DNA of 64,000 bases from Vermamoeba vermiformis (lineage: Eukaryota; Tubulinea; Echinamoebida). The stretch is from contig JBEWZL010000149.1 in NCBI GenBank assembly GCA_045837725.1, forward strand, positions 47,152-111,151, read 5' to 3'. The position numbers and the translations under genes are program-made. The notes under the pieces are model-generated. The model made no database searches and was not told the origin of the DNA. It worked only from the letters and a program-made list of their open reading frames with translations. This document shows, piece by piece, positions 26,656 through 38,667 of the stretch. Within the stretch, counting starts at the first letter, position 1, and each line of letters begins with the position of its first letter.

Positions 26656-28351
26656 ATGCATTGTATTTTTGCAATTACTGCCACCGTCCTATTGTGCCTT
26701 ATCGGGCAAGCGCATTTAGCCTGTCAAAGCCAAACTGTGGATCAATGGGTTCCCGATAATGTTAAGTTGATGTCGCTTGAATTTGGCTTAAAAGACAGTA
26801 CCAACGGATCGGTAAGAAACTTTCAGAATGTACATCCAGAAGTTGATCTCAAAAATAAAATTAGGCTCCGTACGTGTGGAAAGTCAAGAATTCGAAAACG
26901 AGCCAGGTTTATTTCCAAAAAGATCAGCAAGAACCCGCCATGCTAAACGCAATTTTGTTTTTAATCAACCGTAAGTTTGTGGATGCGACACGGATGAGGC
27001 AAAAAAGTTCTAACTTGAATTTTTATAGAAGCAACGCTCATAGGAGGTCTTAATATGACGTATATAAACTACTCCACTATAGTCGAGTTCGTTCCAACAG
27101 CTTCATTCATTTGCCAAAGTGATACGAGCGCTATTTGGGGACCTACTTATCCCGATTACAGAAAAAACGACTACGATCAACGAAGACGATTTCAAAATCT
27201 TCAACTGTATCTTCATTATAGTGCTCCTCGAGGTAAGATCATGATCGTATTATTCTAGCTGATTTAAAATTTAGAAACGAGCTACATCCGCCAAGTTTTA
27301 TTTATCAAGAATACTCGGAAGTACACCTGAGCGCGTAGAATTATTGGGAAGATTTCAAACAGATTCCTATGCGCAAAATATTAGTCCTATTGATAATGAG
27401 GGACGCTACTTCACGGGGTAAGAGTAAAGAACGATGAAAAAAAACTCCGATTAAAACATCTCTTTTGCAGCTTTCCGTTCCAAGAAGGCGATATGGGATT
27501 TAAAGGCACCGATCCTGCGTCAAAAAATTCTCTCATAGTTCCGTCTGTTCACGTTGAAGGTGTGATCTGACAAAAACTCAAATTAGAAATAATCTAATCT
27601 TCCCCTTATTAAGGTTCAAGAGGCCGAGATAAGACAGGTTTAATAGGCTGCGATTTTTTTAATCTTGTTATCTCGCCGACTTACCGCACAGTTGTTGCAC
27701 CGGGCGAAGAGATCGCGTTGATGTACATTGCTTCGTTTGGTCTCAACAGATCTCTCGCACTAAGCAACGCTGCTGAGATTGATACTGAACCAGCTTATAT
27801 CTTCCACGGTATAATATTCTATACTCTTGCTAAGTTCATTGACCTTACTTTTTGTTCCAGATTTGAGCGCGGATCAGTTATTGATGATTCGTAATTGGGA
27901 TGGATGCCCCGCCATTGCTGTTGGGACTAGTGTAGCTATACGTCCTTCTTCTGCTTGTTCGACAGATCACATTTGTCAATTCACTGCATCCGTTACTTCA
28001 ACCAGAGGTTCGTTACAAACATCTTAGGTCTAATTAATCTAATGATTTATTTTAGCTTCAACCGGTTTTACGCATCGTGTAGTGAGTTCTAAAGGCATAG
28101 AACTCGTTGCAGTTCAATCATCCGGATCATTCTCAGTGCCTGAAACAGCAGATCTGATGACTCATCAGCTGTGGTACAAAGATTGCCTCGTTAAAGAGAC
28201 CTTATTTAATAAGACAGGCTCTTTCGAACCAGTACCATTCCCAGTCACTGCGACGCCTTTCACGGAGGCGGCACCTTCTCAAATCGTTAGTGATGCATCA
28301 GTACTTGGTATTTCGTCCATTCTCTGCGTATTAGCATTCGTTCTGTTCTAG
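26656..28351 (+). CDS. Secreted surface protein, tandem paralog A (GPI-type tail)
   Basis: Family not recognised. MHCIFAITATVLLCLIGQAHLACQ is a signal peptide, followed by GLKDSTNGS, VEFVPTASFICQSDTSAIWGP, ASFGLNRSLALSNAAEIDTEPAYIFH and a C-terminal THQLWYKDCLVKET. All of these are shared with the next gene. Unlike that copy, this one continues into a Pro/Thr spacer and a hydrophobic end (LGISSILCVLAFVLF), which looks like a GPI-attachment signal. About nine exons. Near 27313-27315 one extra base relative to paralog B shifts the frame and creates a TGA at 27328; beyond it the original frame resumes and stays conserved. Either the copy is freshly broken or the base is an assembly error. Conserved downstream exons favour a working gene. 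Confidence 0.7.
26971..27006 (+). other. Conserved intronic block, paralog A
   Basis: The first 36 bases of this intron match the equivalent intron of paralog B at 34 of 36 positions, although the exons just upstream are clearly diverged. The block starts at the splice donor GTAAGTTTGTGGA and ends in an A run. Confidence 0.6.
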
Positions 28352-28442
28352 AATCAGAACCTTTAATATGCAACGTTTCTAGTTAAATAAAGTATTCTTT
28401 GGTCACTTACAGGTGAAATTCCGATGTTTAACGAATGGCAAA

Positions 28443-28456
28443 TGACATTTTGTCCC
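28443..28456 (+). promoter_or_regulatory. Shared upstream element, copy 2
   Basis: TGACATTTTGTCCC occurs about 67 bases before the ATG of paralog B, identical to the copy upstream of paralog A. Confidence 0.45.
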
Positions 28457-28522
28457 ATGCGATTAATTTCAGTTTGTCGTACTCTACTTATACGTATGCC
28501 AGAAGAGTACTCTCAATTAAAA

Positions 28523-30138
28523 ATGCGATATTTAACAACTCTAACTGCCCTATGGACTCTATTAGGCCTCTTCCAATTTGTGCATCTGGCTTGTCAAACA
28601 GTTGGAGTGGACGATTGGAATAAAGGAATACAGCCTATGAACTTTACTTTTGGACTTAAAGACAGTACGAACGGCTCGGTAAGTCTTCAAACCCGTCTCA
28701 GTAGATCTAACCTAAAATTGATTTAAAGGCGCCCTATCAATGGAACATTGGAAACGGCATGTATACAACCGCAGGCGATTATTACTTGTATACAAATCAA
28801 AGGTCATTGCTGACGAGAATGTATATCTCAATTAACCGTAAGTTTGTGGACGAGACACGGATGAGGCAAAAAAACGAAATTCTAATTTCATTAATACACC
28901 AGAGACCCCATTACAAGGGGGTCTTAACATGACGGTAATTAACTCCTATGCGCCGTTAACCTTGGGGACTGTAGTAGAATTCGTTCCAACAGCTTCGTTC
29001 ACCTGTCAAAGTGACACGAGCGCTGTTTGGGGACCTGCTTATCCTGACAGTCGCCAAGAAGACAATAGACCTCGCGGAAGATTTCAAAATATTCAAGTAT
29101 ACTCGCATTACAGCATTCCACAAGGTATACTTAAGGTTGTTTTAATGGTTTTGGAAACTTACTATATACTCAGAGACGAGCTACATCCGCCAAGTATTAT
29201 TCATCAAGAATATCGGAAGTACCTCCGAACGAGTCGAATTATGGGGCCAATGGTGGGCTAAAGTGTATCCTGGAAACGTCAGCCCGATTGACAACGAAGG
29301 TCGTTACTACACTGCGTAAGTTTCCTACACGATAAAAGAAAATTAATTAACTTGGCATTTCAAAGCTTTCCTTTTCAAGAAGGAGACGAGGGTCAATTCG
29401 GAGATTATCCCGCTACTCGCAGTACTTACATCATCAGTTCGCTGCACATTGCAGGTATGCCCAATAACAGCTGCTTGATTATGCTTATAATTCTTTGATT
29501 AGGACAGCGTGCTCGAGATAAGACTGGCATCATCGGCTCTGACGCCGTGATTTTTATTTCGCCCAATTATCACACGGTTCTCGCGCCCGGTCAAGAGTTC
29601 GCATGGATGTTGATCACTTCGTTTGGTCTCAACCAATCTCTTGCACTAAGCAACGCTGCTGAGATTGATACAGAACCCGCTTATATCTTCCATGGTACGA
29701 TATCTTATGCTGTGGTTCAAGTTCATTGACCTTACTTTTTGTTCCAGATCTGAGTGCGGATCAACTTTCGCTGATTCGAAACTGGGGCGGTTGTGAAGTG
29801 ATTATCGGACCTGATACTAATGTCACTATCACTCCTCCGTCTCAATGCGCGAGTGGTCAAACGAATGATTTCACTGTTCAAGTAACGTCTAGCAGAAGTA
29901 CGTAACAGTCACCATCACGATATTTCAACCTCGTACAAAAGTGACAATATTTTTTTGGTCAGATGATTTGACAGCTGGTTTCACGCACCGTGTGATTGGT
30001 CAGAACGGCAATGAACTCGTAGCAGCGCAATCTTCGACCACGATCTCAGTGCCGAATGGTGCAGGCGCAGTGAAACATCAGCTGTGGTACAAAGAGTGTC
30101 TCGTGAAAGAAACGAACTTCAACGCGTGTGCCAACTAA
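28523..30138 (+). CDS. Secreted protein, tandem paralog B (no GPI tail)
   Basis: A full-length relative of the preceding gene. I chose the ATG at 28523 because it gives a signal peptide (MRYLTTLTALWTLLGLFQFVHLACQ); an upstream in-frame ATG at 28424 would bury it. Shared segments: GLKDSTNGS, VEFVPTASFTCQSDTSAVWGP, SYIRQVLFIKN, VELWGQWW, SPIDNEGRYY, LALSNAAEIDTEPAYIFH and HQLWYKECLVKET. It stops soon after (NFNACAN), so it lacks the hydrophobic anchor of paralog A and is probably released. Eight or nine exons, at the same positions as in paralog A. No function was recognised. Confidence 0.78.
28838..28873 (+). other. Conserved intronic block, paralog B
   Basis: Counterpart of the block at 26971-27006, 34 of 36 bases identical. 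The rest of the two introns does not align well. Confidence 0.6.
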
Positions 30139-30713
30139 CGACAGTACTGTCGAATAACGAAATTAAATCTTTTGTTCTTTTGCTTCTATGTATCCTCAGA
30201 AGGCACTCCGTCTAACAGGCTTTAGTAATTAAATTGTTTCTACGGTGCTTGCTCGCTTTCTTCGTCGAAGTTAGTACTGCTGAAAGATTCAGCAGTCTCG
30301 TGCCTCTACACGATGCAGTTTGAAGCAGATTAGTTGACCAATTAATTATTTTAAAAATCAGAAAAAGTTAATTTTACCGTTTTTTTAATTAACTAACCGT
30401 TATCTATATCTAATATTTATCGGCAGAGCGTTCAATTTAATAATTAAATTATAAAATAATTGATTTTTTGCGATCACGGCTGGCTAAACAAATTTGCTCA
30501 CCAGGCATTTCACCGGCGATGCAGACAATGACAATAAAATAATAGGTCCACCTTATTCCGACATTTGCAGCACGTTTGTTGTTACGAGTTTGATTCTCGA
30601 GAAATTGATCAGAAACTCCGAAAACAGCAACAAAATGTCGCGCGTGATTTCACCCATTTCAGCAAAGGACTTTGTCCACAGCACCACAACTAACACTAAC
30701 ACCAACGCCCAAC
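30139..30713. other. Intergenic region
   Basis: A 575-base gap with AT-rich tracts around 30340-30480 (long A and T runs), then a more mixed stretch before the NADAR gene. It is probably a 3' UTR plus promoter. There are short open frames only, with no supported gene. Confidence 0.45.
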
Positions 30714-32205
30714 ATGGCCACTATTAAATTCTACAGCGCTTCTGATGCGCTCTATGGATGCTTTTCAAATTTCTCTGAGCACGGCGTGTTCATCAACGGC
30801 AAAGAATGGCGTACTGTTGAACACTTCTTCCAAGTACGTAATTTAAAAATCAATTAAAAATTATAGCGCTGTATTTTGCTATGAATTCTGATTTTTTTCA
30901 GATGTCGTCATGATCATTATTAATAATTGATTGTAAGGCTCAAAAATTCGCTGGAACCGAATATGAAGAGACTGTTCGGCTAGCAAAGACACCCGCCGAA
31001 GCTAAAGAGCTCGGCCGCTCCGGAACTCTCCGCGCAGATTGGGAGCAAGTGAGAGCTGATCCAAAACGTCTTAGCGCAATGATTTCGATATTTATATGCA
31101 TATTTATTCCTTAGGTTAAAGAAGATATTATGAAGGAAGGTTTACTCGCAAAATTTATCCGACACAAAGACGCACGCAAAGCCCTCTTTTCGACCGGATC
31201 TTACCGCATTGTCGAGCACACACAAAACGACAGGTACTGGGGAGATGGAGGCGACGGCAGCGGCCGAAATAGACTCGGCGAGCTGCTGGTCCAAGTTCGC
31301 GAGGAACTGAAAGTACGGTACGAGGATGAGGCCAAGCAAGTGCTCATGAACAGCAAACCCGTCCTTGGAGAACGAGCCAGATCTGCAAAGGTTCGAAAAG
31401 TAAGTGATGGCTGCAATGTAATTTGGCTCGGTATAGCTAATTAATCTTATTTTAGCAACGGAACGTCTATCGATTTGAAGACGGATCTGCAATTATGGAG
31501 AAAAATAACGATGCACACGGCCAAGTTTCAGTTGTTGGCTCAAATATAGGTACGTATTGATCATAATTCTCACTATATGAGCTGACTATAGGTTTCGGGA
31601 ACTATATTGACACGTGTCTATTTTTAGATATCCCTATTTCAGCACTGCCCACGAGTGCCAAATTTGTTGTCCATCGCAATCAGTACCAACGCAAATGGGA
31701 ACAACGACGCGGTGTGAATACAGAACTCGCTGACCAAGACGATGAAGATAATGATCAAATTGACGACGAAAGCGCAAATTATTATTACGATAGAGATCAC
31801 AAGAAGAATGCCTCATTGGCCGATTATATTAGCGGCTCTTCTAATGAGGTAAGAATGCCACATCCGCTTCAGATCCGGATCTGAAATGTTAAAATCGTCT
31901 ATTTGCGTACATGGTGCTAACGTTATAATTTGCAGGAGAGTGGCAGTGAAGAAGAACAAGTGGCCGACTTTTTGCGATCTCCCGCGGACTGTATTAGCTC
32001 GGTCAAGTCAAACTTAGAGCTTTACAATTCTATCGATAAGAACGACACTAATAACAGCAACGATGAAATGGTTGGCTTTGTTAAAGAAGAGCTTAAGAAG
32101 CAACAACAAGCTTTGATCCAGTTCATTGACCAGCCGCAAGAAGAACAAGTGATGATGGATCTGCTCACCCAACTTGAAGCTCTGAATCTTGTGCTTGCCG
32201 TGTAA
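30714..32205 (+). CDS. NADAR-domain protein with acidic C-terminal extension
   Basis: The N-terminal 180 or so residues form a complete NADAR (YbiA-like) domain: FYSASDALYGCFSNFSEHGVF, WRTVEHFFQAQKF, then FSTGSYRIVEHTQNDRYWGDGGDGSGRNRLGELL. NADAR enzymes are N-glycosidases, known to act on riboflavin-pathway intermediates and on ADP-ribosylated guanine. The Glu in TVEH and the trailing W-G-DG motif are in place. A long tail follows (to 32205): a basic segment, an acidic segment (DQDDEDNDQIDDES), a Ser/Glu-rich linker and an amphipathic Gln/Leu-rich end, with no known domain. The first ATG giving the domain is at 30714. Five or more exons. The acidic tail suggests a nuclear or protein-binding role (inference). 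Confidence 0.85.
31608..31619. repeat. Near-palindrome TGACACGTGTCT in intron
   Basis: Eleven of twelve bases match the TGACACGTGTCA palindrome found elsewhere. It sits in an intron of the NADAR gene. Confidence 0.7.
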
Positions 32206-32541
32206 TATAGTTTGCGAAACCTTATAATTAAATGTGCATACGTTCAAAACACTTCTAGTCTTATCACTTGAACGCTCTCAATCAAGTAGTGTTCGGATGG
32301 GAACCGAAATCCGCTAAACAATAATACAAATGGTTTATTATTATCCACAATACAACAAATAAAAACGATATAACTTTACAAGTAAATATAACAACTACAA
32401 ACGGATCTAAAGACTAACAAGGCAAAATAACGAAACGCGACGTTTAAAGTCTTTGTTTTTCGCTATTTAGCCTAGTTAAGCCATAAAAATCCATGTGCAA
32501 GTATGCCACAGAATTGTAGCATATTAAAGTTTCCGGTTCTC
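32206..32541. other. Convergent 3' region
   Basis: The gap between the NADAR stop (+) and the Ras stop (-). It contains AATAAA-like signals on both strands (for example near 32358) and should hold both 3' UTRs. Nothing else was seen. Confidence 0.5.
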
Positions 32542-33741
32542 TTAAAGAATAATACATCTGCGACCACTGCTAGGTTTCTTTTGTTTCTTTTGAGTGGTTG
32601 CATCCTTTTCGCTTTGCTTGGACTTAACCCATTGGTCAATTTGTCGCACGAGCTCAATGTAAGGTTCAGAAATGTTAACGCGGTTCTTGGCCGAAGTCTA
32701 CGAAAAAAAGTTAGCAAATCCGGATTCAAAAACACCAGTACAAATGGTTTATAGTCATGAATCGCGCATTATGACTGCCACGATATGCTTACCTCGATGA
32801 ATGGTGCGTTAATGCTGCGAGCAAAGGCTTGTCCGTCAGCGAATTGTACATCTCGTAATTCTTCCAAATCGCTCTTATTACCAACAATAACAACGGGGAA
32901 TGAAGCTTCGTCCTTGACTCGAAGCATTTGGTTGTGCAAGGTCTTCAATTTCTTAAAGCTCTCAAGGTTATCGATCGAATAAACCATCAAGAAACCTTGA
33001 CCTTGGCGCAAGTACTGATCTGTTCAGAATAAAATTATTAGTTGACATATGACGTGATTGAGTAAATCTTCGCGATGAAGTATTGTAGACATTCGATGAA
33101 TAAATATTAATCTTCAAATTAACGTGATTCAGAAGCGGAAAAGTTACGGATGTCACAATCCGGAATCCGTTTTCAATTTCCGAAATTGTCAATTCTAATA
33201 TTTTGAATCCATTAAATACCTCTCATAGCATTGTATTCTTCTTGTCCAGCTGTTTATTGAAATATACGTTAATATAATCCATAAAATGCGTTGATTATCT
33301 TACCTGTATCTAAAATGTCTAATACGACTGCTCTTCCGTCAACCTCGAGTTGTTTTCTAAATATTCGTGTCAATGATTGCTGGTTCAAATAAAATATATG
33401 AAGTTTTAGACGGAATGGATTTCTCTCCAAATATTTGTCCAGTATTTAACGTCGATGTTTACCTGTATGAATTCTCTATAATAATATAATATCATGTTAG
33501 TAATTATATTAAATTATCAGCATTATTAAAGCTTACCAATAGTAGGATCATACTCGTAAATAAACATTTGTTGTGTCAGCTGAATTGTCAGAGCGCTCTT
33601 TCCAACACCACCTATTATAAATAATACAACAATGAGCCTCTATCATTGCATAGGATAATTAATTCAGTCTTTTCTCCGCCATATCTGCTCACCTTCACCA
33701 ACGACAACGATTTTATACAAACTATCCTTATTAGTTGCCAT
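32542..33741 (-). CDS. Ras-family small GTPase
   Basis: A membrane-anchored molecular switch of about 190 residues. All G motifs are visible: GEGGVGKS (G1), effector loop [27 protein letters not shown] (switch II), VGNKSDLEE (G4) and ETSAKN (G5). The C-terminus is lysine-rich and ends CIIL, a CaaX box whose terminal Leu predicts geranylgeranylation. The start at 33741 gives [17 protein letters not shown]. Effector and switch II sequences (ENSYRKQ, DTAGQEEY) are Ras-like rather than Rap-like. The gene has about six introns. One exon is only 13 bases (33463-33475) and encodes part of the effector loop. Confidence 0.93.
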
Positions 33742-33941
33742 TATTCTTTAAAGTATACACAGTGTTGTTACTAAGCTACGCAGAGACAAAATGTCGCGCT
33801 AGCACCGCCAAAAGATTCGTGTCCAAAACTGTCAAACGTGTCTCGAAATGAAATTTCGCCTGGCTTGATCGCGATTCGTTCGTTATTTTTAGAGAATGTA
33901 ATTCGGCCGTTCTTCGCGTCATTATGAGGTTGTATTGACGA

Positions 33942-36900
33942 CTAATCCATAGGATGAAGTTCATAAAAGCATACGTCTAAGCCATTCAAAGAAGTCTTAA
34001 ACTCGATCTGCGACGAATTAAAGGTTTGTAGCAGTTCCACTTCGCCGTTGAGCATGACTTGCGTGAGAACATATGATTTGGCAGGAGATATCGCATAATC
34101 GAAGACCGCATCCATTTTCCAAAGCACATTTTTGATCTCGTCCAAACCACCGTTCACGATAAAGATACCTAAACAACTCCGTTTAATAACTAATCAAGTT
34201 TCATATGTTTCAATAGGGGTCTTAGCCAGAATCTTTGTCCAGCCGAAATCGAACGATCGAAAAACACCTGAAATCTTACCGAGAGAATTCTTTTCGCTAG
34301 AACTCCAGACTGTGCTTGCAATAGTCGGCACGCAATCATGCGAATTATCACGAGTATAGTTATTATGTATTGGCCTCATGAGCTGTCCGCCAATGAAGTA
34401 ATCCAAGCCCAGCGTTCTGTACCGCATCAAAGTCGCGATGTAGTCCACAATGAACCCTTGGTGCTCGCTCTCGAAGAACTGTAAGTAGCCGTCAGCTCCA
34501 TCCAAAGCAAACCAACCAAGCTGAGTGCCATACACGAACATCTTAACCGGGGTTAGTAGAAGATCCTTCCGCAGTTGTGTTACGTGTCACCGTATTGTCA
34601 CGCCTCACTTACCGTCGCCATCTCTTTCGTAAATTGAGCGGGAGCTGAGGTCAAACGGCCAGAGAAGTATTTGCCGAATGTGATAGTGTGGTCGGAATAG
34701 ACTGCTTGAAAGAGCGGTACCATTCGACAGTTTTTGTAACCTCCAATTACCAAATAACCCGCGAGATACGGCATGTACACTTCTGCGTTTGACTCTGATG
34801 AAAATAGTTAATTAGACCAGATCTGGCTTGAAACAAAAAAAAAAAGAAAGGATTTGAGTAGACTCATAGCCCCCGCATTCAGCCAATGAAGGAAGTGTTC
34901 ACCCCACGGGTCGGTGGAGCGAATCGAGGAGGCTGAGTATTTTCCTCGTCCACTAATTCCATCAAACAAACTGCAAAACAACGAGTTTTGTTCGGAACCA
35001 ATGTTCTCGCTTAATTTTGTTGTGGGAGCAGACAGAGCGTTTAGTCCGCAACCAAAAATGCGCTTCCTTCACTTTAACAGCACAGCTTACCTGAAACCAA
35101 CGCGAAACTGGTGTCGATCTCGGATCTGATTCGGATCAGGACGTCGTTGTAACCATCGGACTGGTTCAAAGGGTCAGAAAACGTCTAAAAAAAGTATCTG
35201 AGGTTGCATTACCCAGTATGAGCCTCCTCCACGAGGGTGCTTGTGTTTCGGGTCGTAGAAGAGCGCGGCAGGCTTAGATGCGAGCTAGTTCTTCGTTAGA
35301 AAATTATCTAAAAATAGTACGACTTACTTGGTCAATATATACACCGTCAACAAAATGTTTCTTGGCAAATTCAGTGGTAAGTGAGCTGATCGGAAGTTAA
35401 TTTTTTGCGATCGAATCTGATTTGATTCTTACGTCAGCTTTTTTTGCCAGAAAGATGTCGAAGGACACATAACCGCCCATTGTTGATCATTTTCGTACTC
35501 TTCAATATACATTGGAGCGTGGCTGGGCTTAGATCTCGCTGCACTGGATTTACAGCAGTGCTTCTCGCCCTCGTCAGGAACCCAAGTTTGCGTATTTATA
35601 TCATATATCCTTCCGTTGATATAAGGCACCAATCTCACTCCTGTTATACTCTTTAGACCATTTCTGGTACCAGATCGTTCGTGTGATTTCTTACCTTGCG
35701 CTTGAAGTCGCTTAGTGACCTCATCAAAATGCTCTTTAGCAGGGAAATAATTCGGAAAGTTGGTTTCCCATCGCTCTTGATGCCACACATACCAATGCGC
35801 CACTACATTGGATGCGTTGAAATGCTTGCTCTTGTTAAAGACAGCAAGGAACCGATTGACGTTGCGTTCAAACACGAGCGGATCACCTGATAGATACATT
35901 GTTACTTCCGGAGAAAGAGACAATTTTCACTGCTTAGACTAACCTAAATCATATTCCAACTCTCTGGGAGTCCAATGCGAGTTGATCCACAAGGTCGTTT
36001 CTTTGAACCACTGCGGAATATCTTTGCGCGCCTTCGTAGGTCCAGCCCTATATGTAAGGTAAGCATATTATCCTTATTAGTAATAAAGCTAGTGGAACTT
36101 ACTTTGTCCAAGGAGCGTTCTTTAAGGCCCAATTGCGATAGATCTGAGAGCCATCCCACCAGTCGCCACAAAACGGGCCTACAATCGATGATATTATAGA
36201 TAATTCCAACGATCGGCCCTACTTACCGATGAGAAACGGAACGGATTCGATCTGCCAAGTCAACGGCAGGATATTGTTTTCAGGGATGAGCTTTGCAGTA
36301 AATCCAATTCCTAAGGTATGAAATATTAGTTATACGTTGTTCTATTGTTGCGATTTAGTTGCCTTTCAACGTGGTAAAAGATTGCAGCCCTTTTTGAGTT
36401 GCTGTCGGATCTATTATACCGTAGAACAGCCCAAGACCACGACTGCACGGCATAGTACTGTTTTTTGCCTTTTCAGAATGGTGTATCATAAAGGGCATTG
36501 AAACTGGACCTGAAGGATATCGGTCACCGGTCCAGCTCGGTAACACTTTGCGTTCACCCAGTTCTACAACAATAGAGCTTATTAACAGCGGTAAAAATAT
36601 ATCAGGAGCGAGATATTACCATTAGGTACGTATACTACGTCGTTTAGAAGTTTGCCAGCGAGATTGGAAACAATCATAAAGTTATAATAAAATAACGCTA
36701 GATCTCCACCCACCGGCCCCTACGACATGTTAGGTTAGTATACATTTTACAGTAAATGCACAGCCTACTATCAATATCTTGCTCTCTGCCAAGCCACTTG
36801 GTTGCAGTACAATTTGTACCGAAACATTGACGGACGAGTTTGTCCCTTTAATCGCTAGCCAATTCGTAAGTTTAATGTAAAAAATAGCTGTATTTTATGC

Positions 36901-37396
36901 TTAACGTACTAGTATTAATCCAGTGCAAGTACAGAGTTGCCGTTGAATTGCTTGTAGCGAGTTCGTATTTCATAGTTTCCGTTGGAGCAGATCCATCTAC
37001 GAGCTGAAGACTTTTGCATTAAATATCTACATTATCCTTATTAAGGGTATTATGAGCTTACGTATTCAACGCCCTGCACATCCCGAAAGGATAGGATCCA
37101 AATCTGGTTTGGAGTTAAACCGTTCATGCAGGAGTAGGCATCTGAGCTGTTAATAAACTTCAACGCGATTGATTGCAGCCCAAAACTTTGTCTATCGAAT
37201 TGCCAACGCGCGTTTGAATTTTCTAATATTATATTACCGCTACAATATTCATTTTAATTAGATCCGAATTTTGTATTGAAAAATAATGTCTTGAAATGCT
37301 AAATATATTTTATTACCTCTTTTCGATCGTCTCCCCGCGATGTAAACCAATGAGACAACAGATTAACAAGCAAGCCACTACAAACCGTATTATCAT
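33942..37396 (-). CDS. Secreted DUF6259-like (glycosidase-like) protein
   Basis: About 800 residues in many exons. The start at 37396 gives MIIRFVVACLLICCLIGLHRG, a signal peptide. Aromatic-rich segments typical of carbohydrate-active TIM barrels follow: LPLTWQIESVPFLIGPFCGDWWDG, PQWFKETTLWINSHWTPRELEYD, NASNVVAHWYVWHQERWETNFPNYFP, and FVYGTQLGWFALDGADGY. The order and the WFKETTLWINSHW block resemble the DUF6259 glycoside-hydrolase-like family; that match is from memory of family patterns and is moderate. No catalytic pair can be named with confidence. It is probably an extracellular or lysosomal enzyme acting on polysaccharide (inference). It is tail-to-head with the Ras gene on the same strand. 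Confidence 0.65.
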
Positions 37397-37586
37397 TTCA
37401 TTAGATCGCTCTGAGTAGGTTCTTTAACGGATGAAAAACAAGATCGCTCAGGAAACGATCAGTAGTTGAATAGACTTTCCTACGAATATTCGTTTTCAAT
37501 ACCAGGGACAGCCAAATTAAGATAATTTTTTGGGTGCTTAGCTATAAGTGCTTATAAACATAATATTATTACACAAAGAGCGCAAT

Positions 37587-38667
37587 ATGAGGAATACATT
37601 GTCTATTGTTATTGTAGCTCTGTTTTCATTGCAGATCGTTGCTAGATGTCAAGAACTTCCTATCCCAAATCGGTATGAAGGAATGAAGATAGGTAGGCGG
37701 AATAAATATTAATACCCGAGAATGCTAATAATACTCAAGCGGTGCAAATTTGAGGAAGGAAGTCTTCATTTAAAAATTAGGCATTTATTATTTTATTCGC
37801 TTAAAATTGACCTTGACCGTTAAAATTAATCCTATAATTAGTGCGTAAATTCTTATTATATTTAGGTAATCCTGCGGCGCCTATTTTGTTGGAAGAATTC
37901 CTTGATCTTCAGTGTATGAAATGTCAAGCTGCGCATCCGACAATCAAACAAGTTCTTACGCACTACGGACCCGATAAGATTTATTATATTCAACACATTA
38001 ACCCGTTAGACTTGCATAGACAAGCATGGGATGCTGCCAAGGTAAACTTCATCATGTTGAATGGCACGCACTTAGATCGCGGCTTATTATTCATACAGTC
38101 AGTCGTAATATATTAATAATTTTATTAAATAGTCCGCTGCTGTAGTCAACAAGTATGCTCCACAGCGTAAGTTCATTTTGTCGAGTTGAGCGCGTACCTT
38201 AGCAAATTGAGACTGACATTTGTATCGATAAGACTATTGGGACTACATTGACTACATGTTCGCCAATCAAAATCAATATTACGACGCCGCATTCTTTAAC
38301 AAGACCGAAGCTCAGTTGTACGATCTGTTCGCGAGCTGGGGTGAACAATACGGCATTAAGAAGAGCTTGTTTATCAAAGAGATGTCGAGCGATTATGCTT
38401 TTTCAGTAGCTGATATGTACGTATAGTATATATGAATATGAGATGAACTACACATTCGAAGTTTATCGGATCCGATGTGGGAGATTTGTCGTACCTAAAG
38501 TACTATTTCTACTTAATGAACTAACATATTATGCTAGGGGACGATTGTTCTCGGTGACTAGAGGCGTTCATTATACTCCTACATTCTATGTCAATGGTGT
38601 TAAGGCTACACAAGTCGACTCAACTACGACCGTGCAGCAGTGGATCCAGTTCTTAGGTAACCTATAG
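37587..38667 (+). CDS. Secretory DsbA-like thioredoxin-fold protein
   Basis: About 210 residues. The first exon gives MRNTLSIVIVALFSLQIVARCQ, a signal peptide, so the protein enters the ER. After an intron of about 180 bases comes GNPAAPILLEEFLDLQCMKCQAAHP, where CMKC is the redox CXXC in the DsbA position. The helical insert (DYIDYMFANQNQYYDAAFFN) and the cis-proline strand (HYTPTFYVNG) follow, completing a DsbA-type fold. Such proteins oxidise or isomerise disulfides. The neighbouring genes also encode membrane or secreted proteins, but no operon-like link is implied. Confidence 0.82.

Noticed and set aside
30634-30727. Upstream ATG at 30634 as start of the NADAR gene
   Set aside because: It is in another frame and ends after 30 codons; it may act as an upstream open frame at most.
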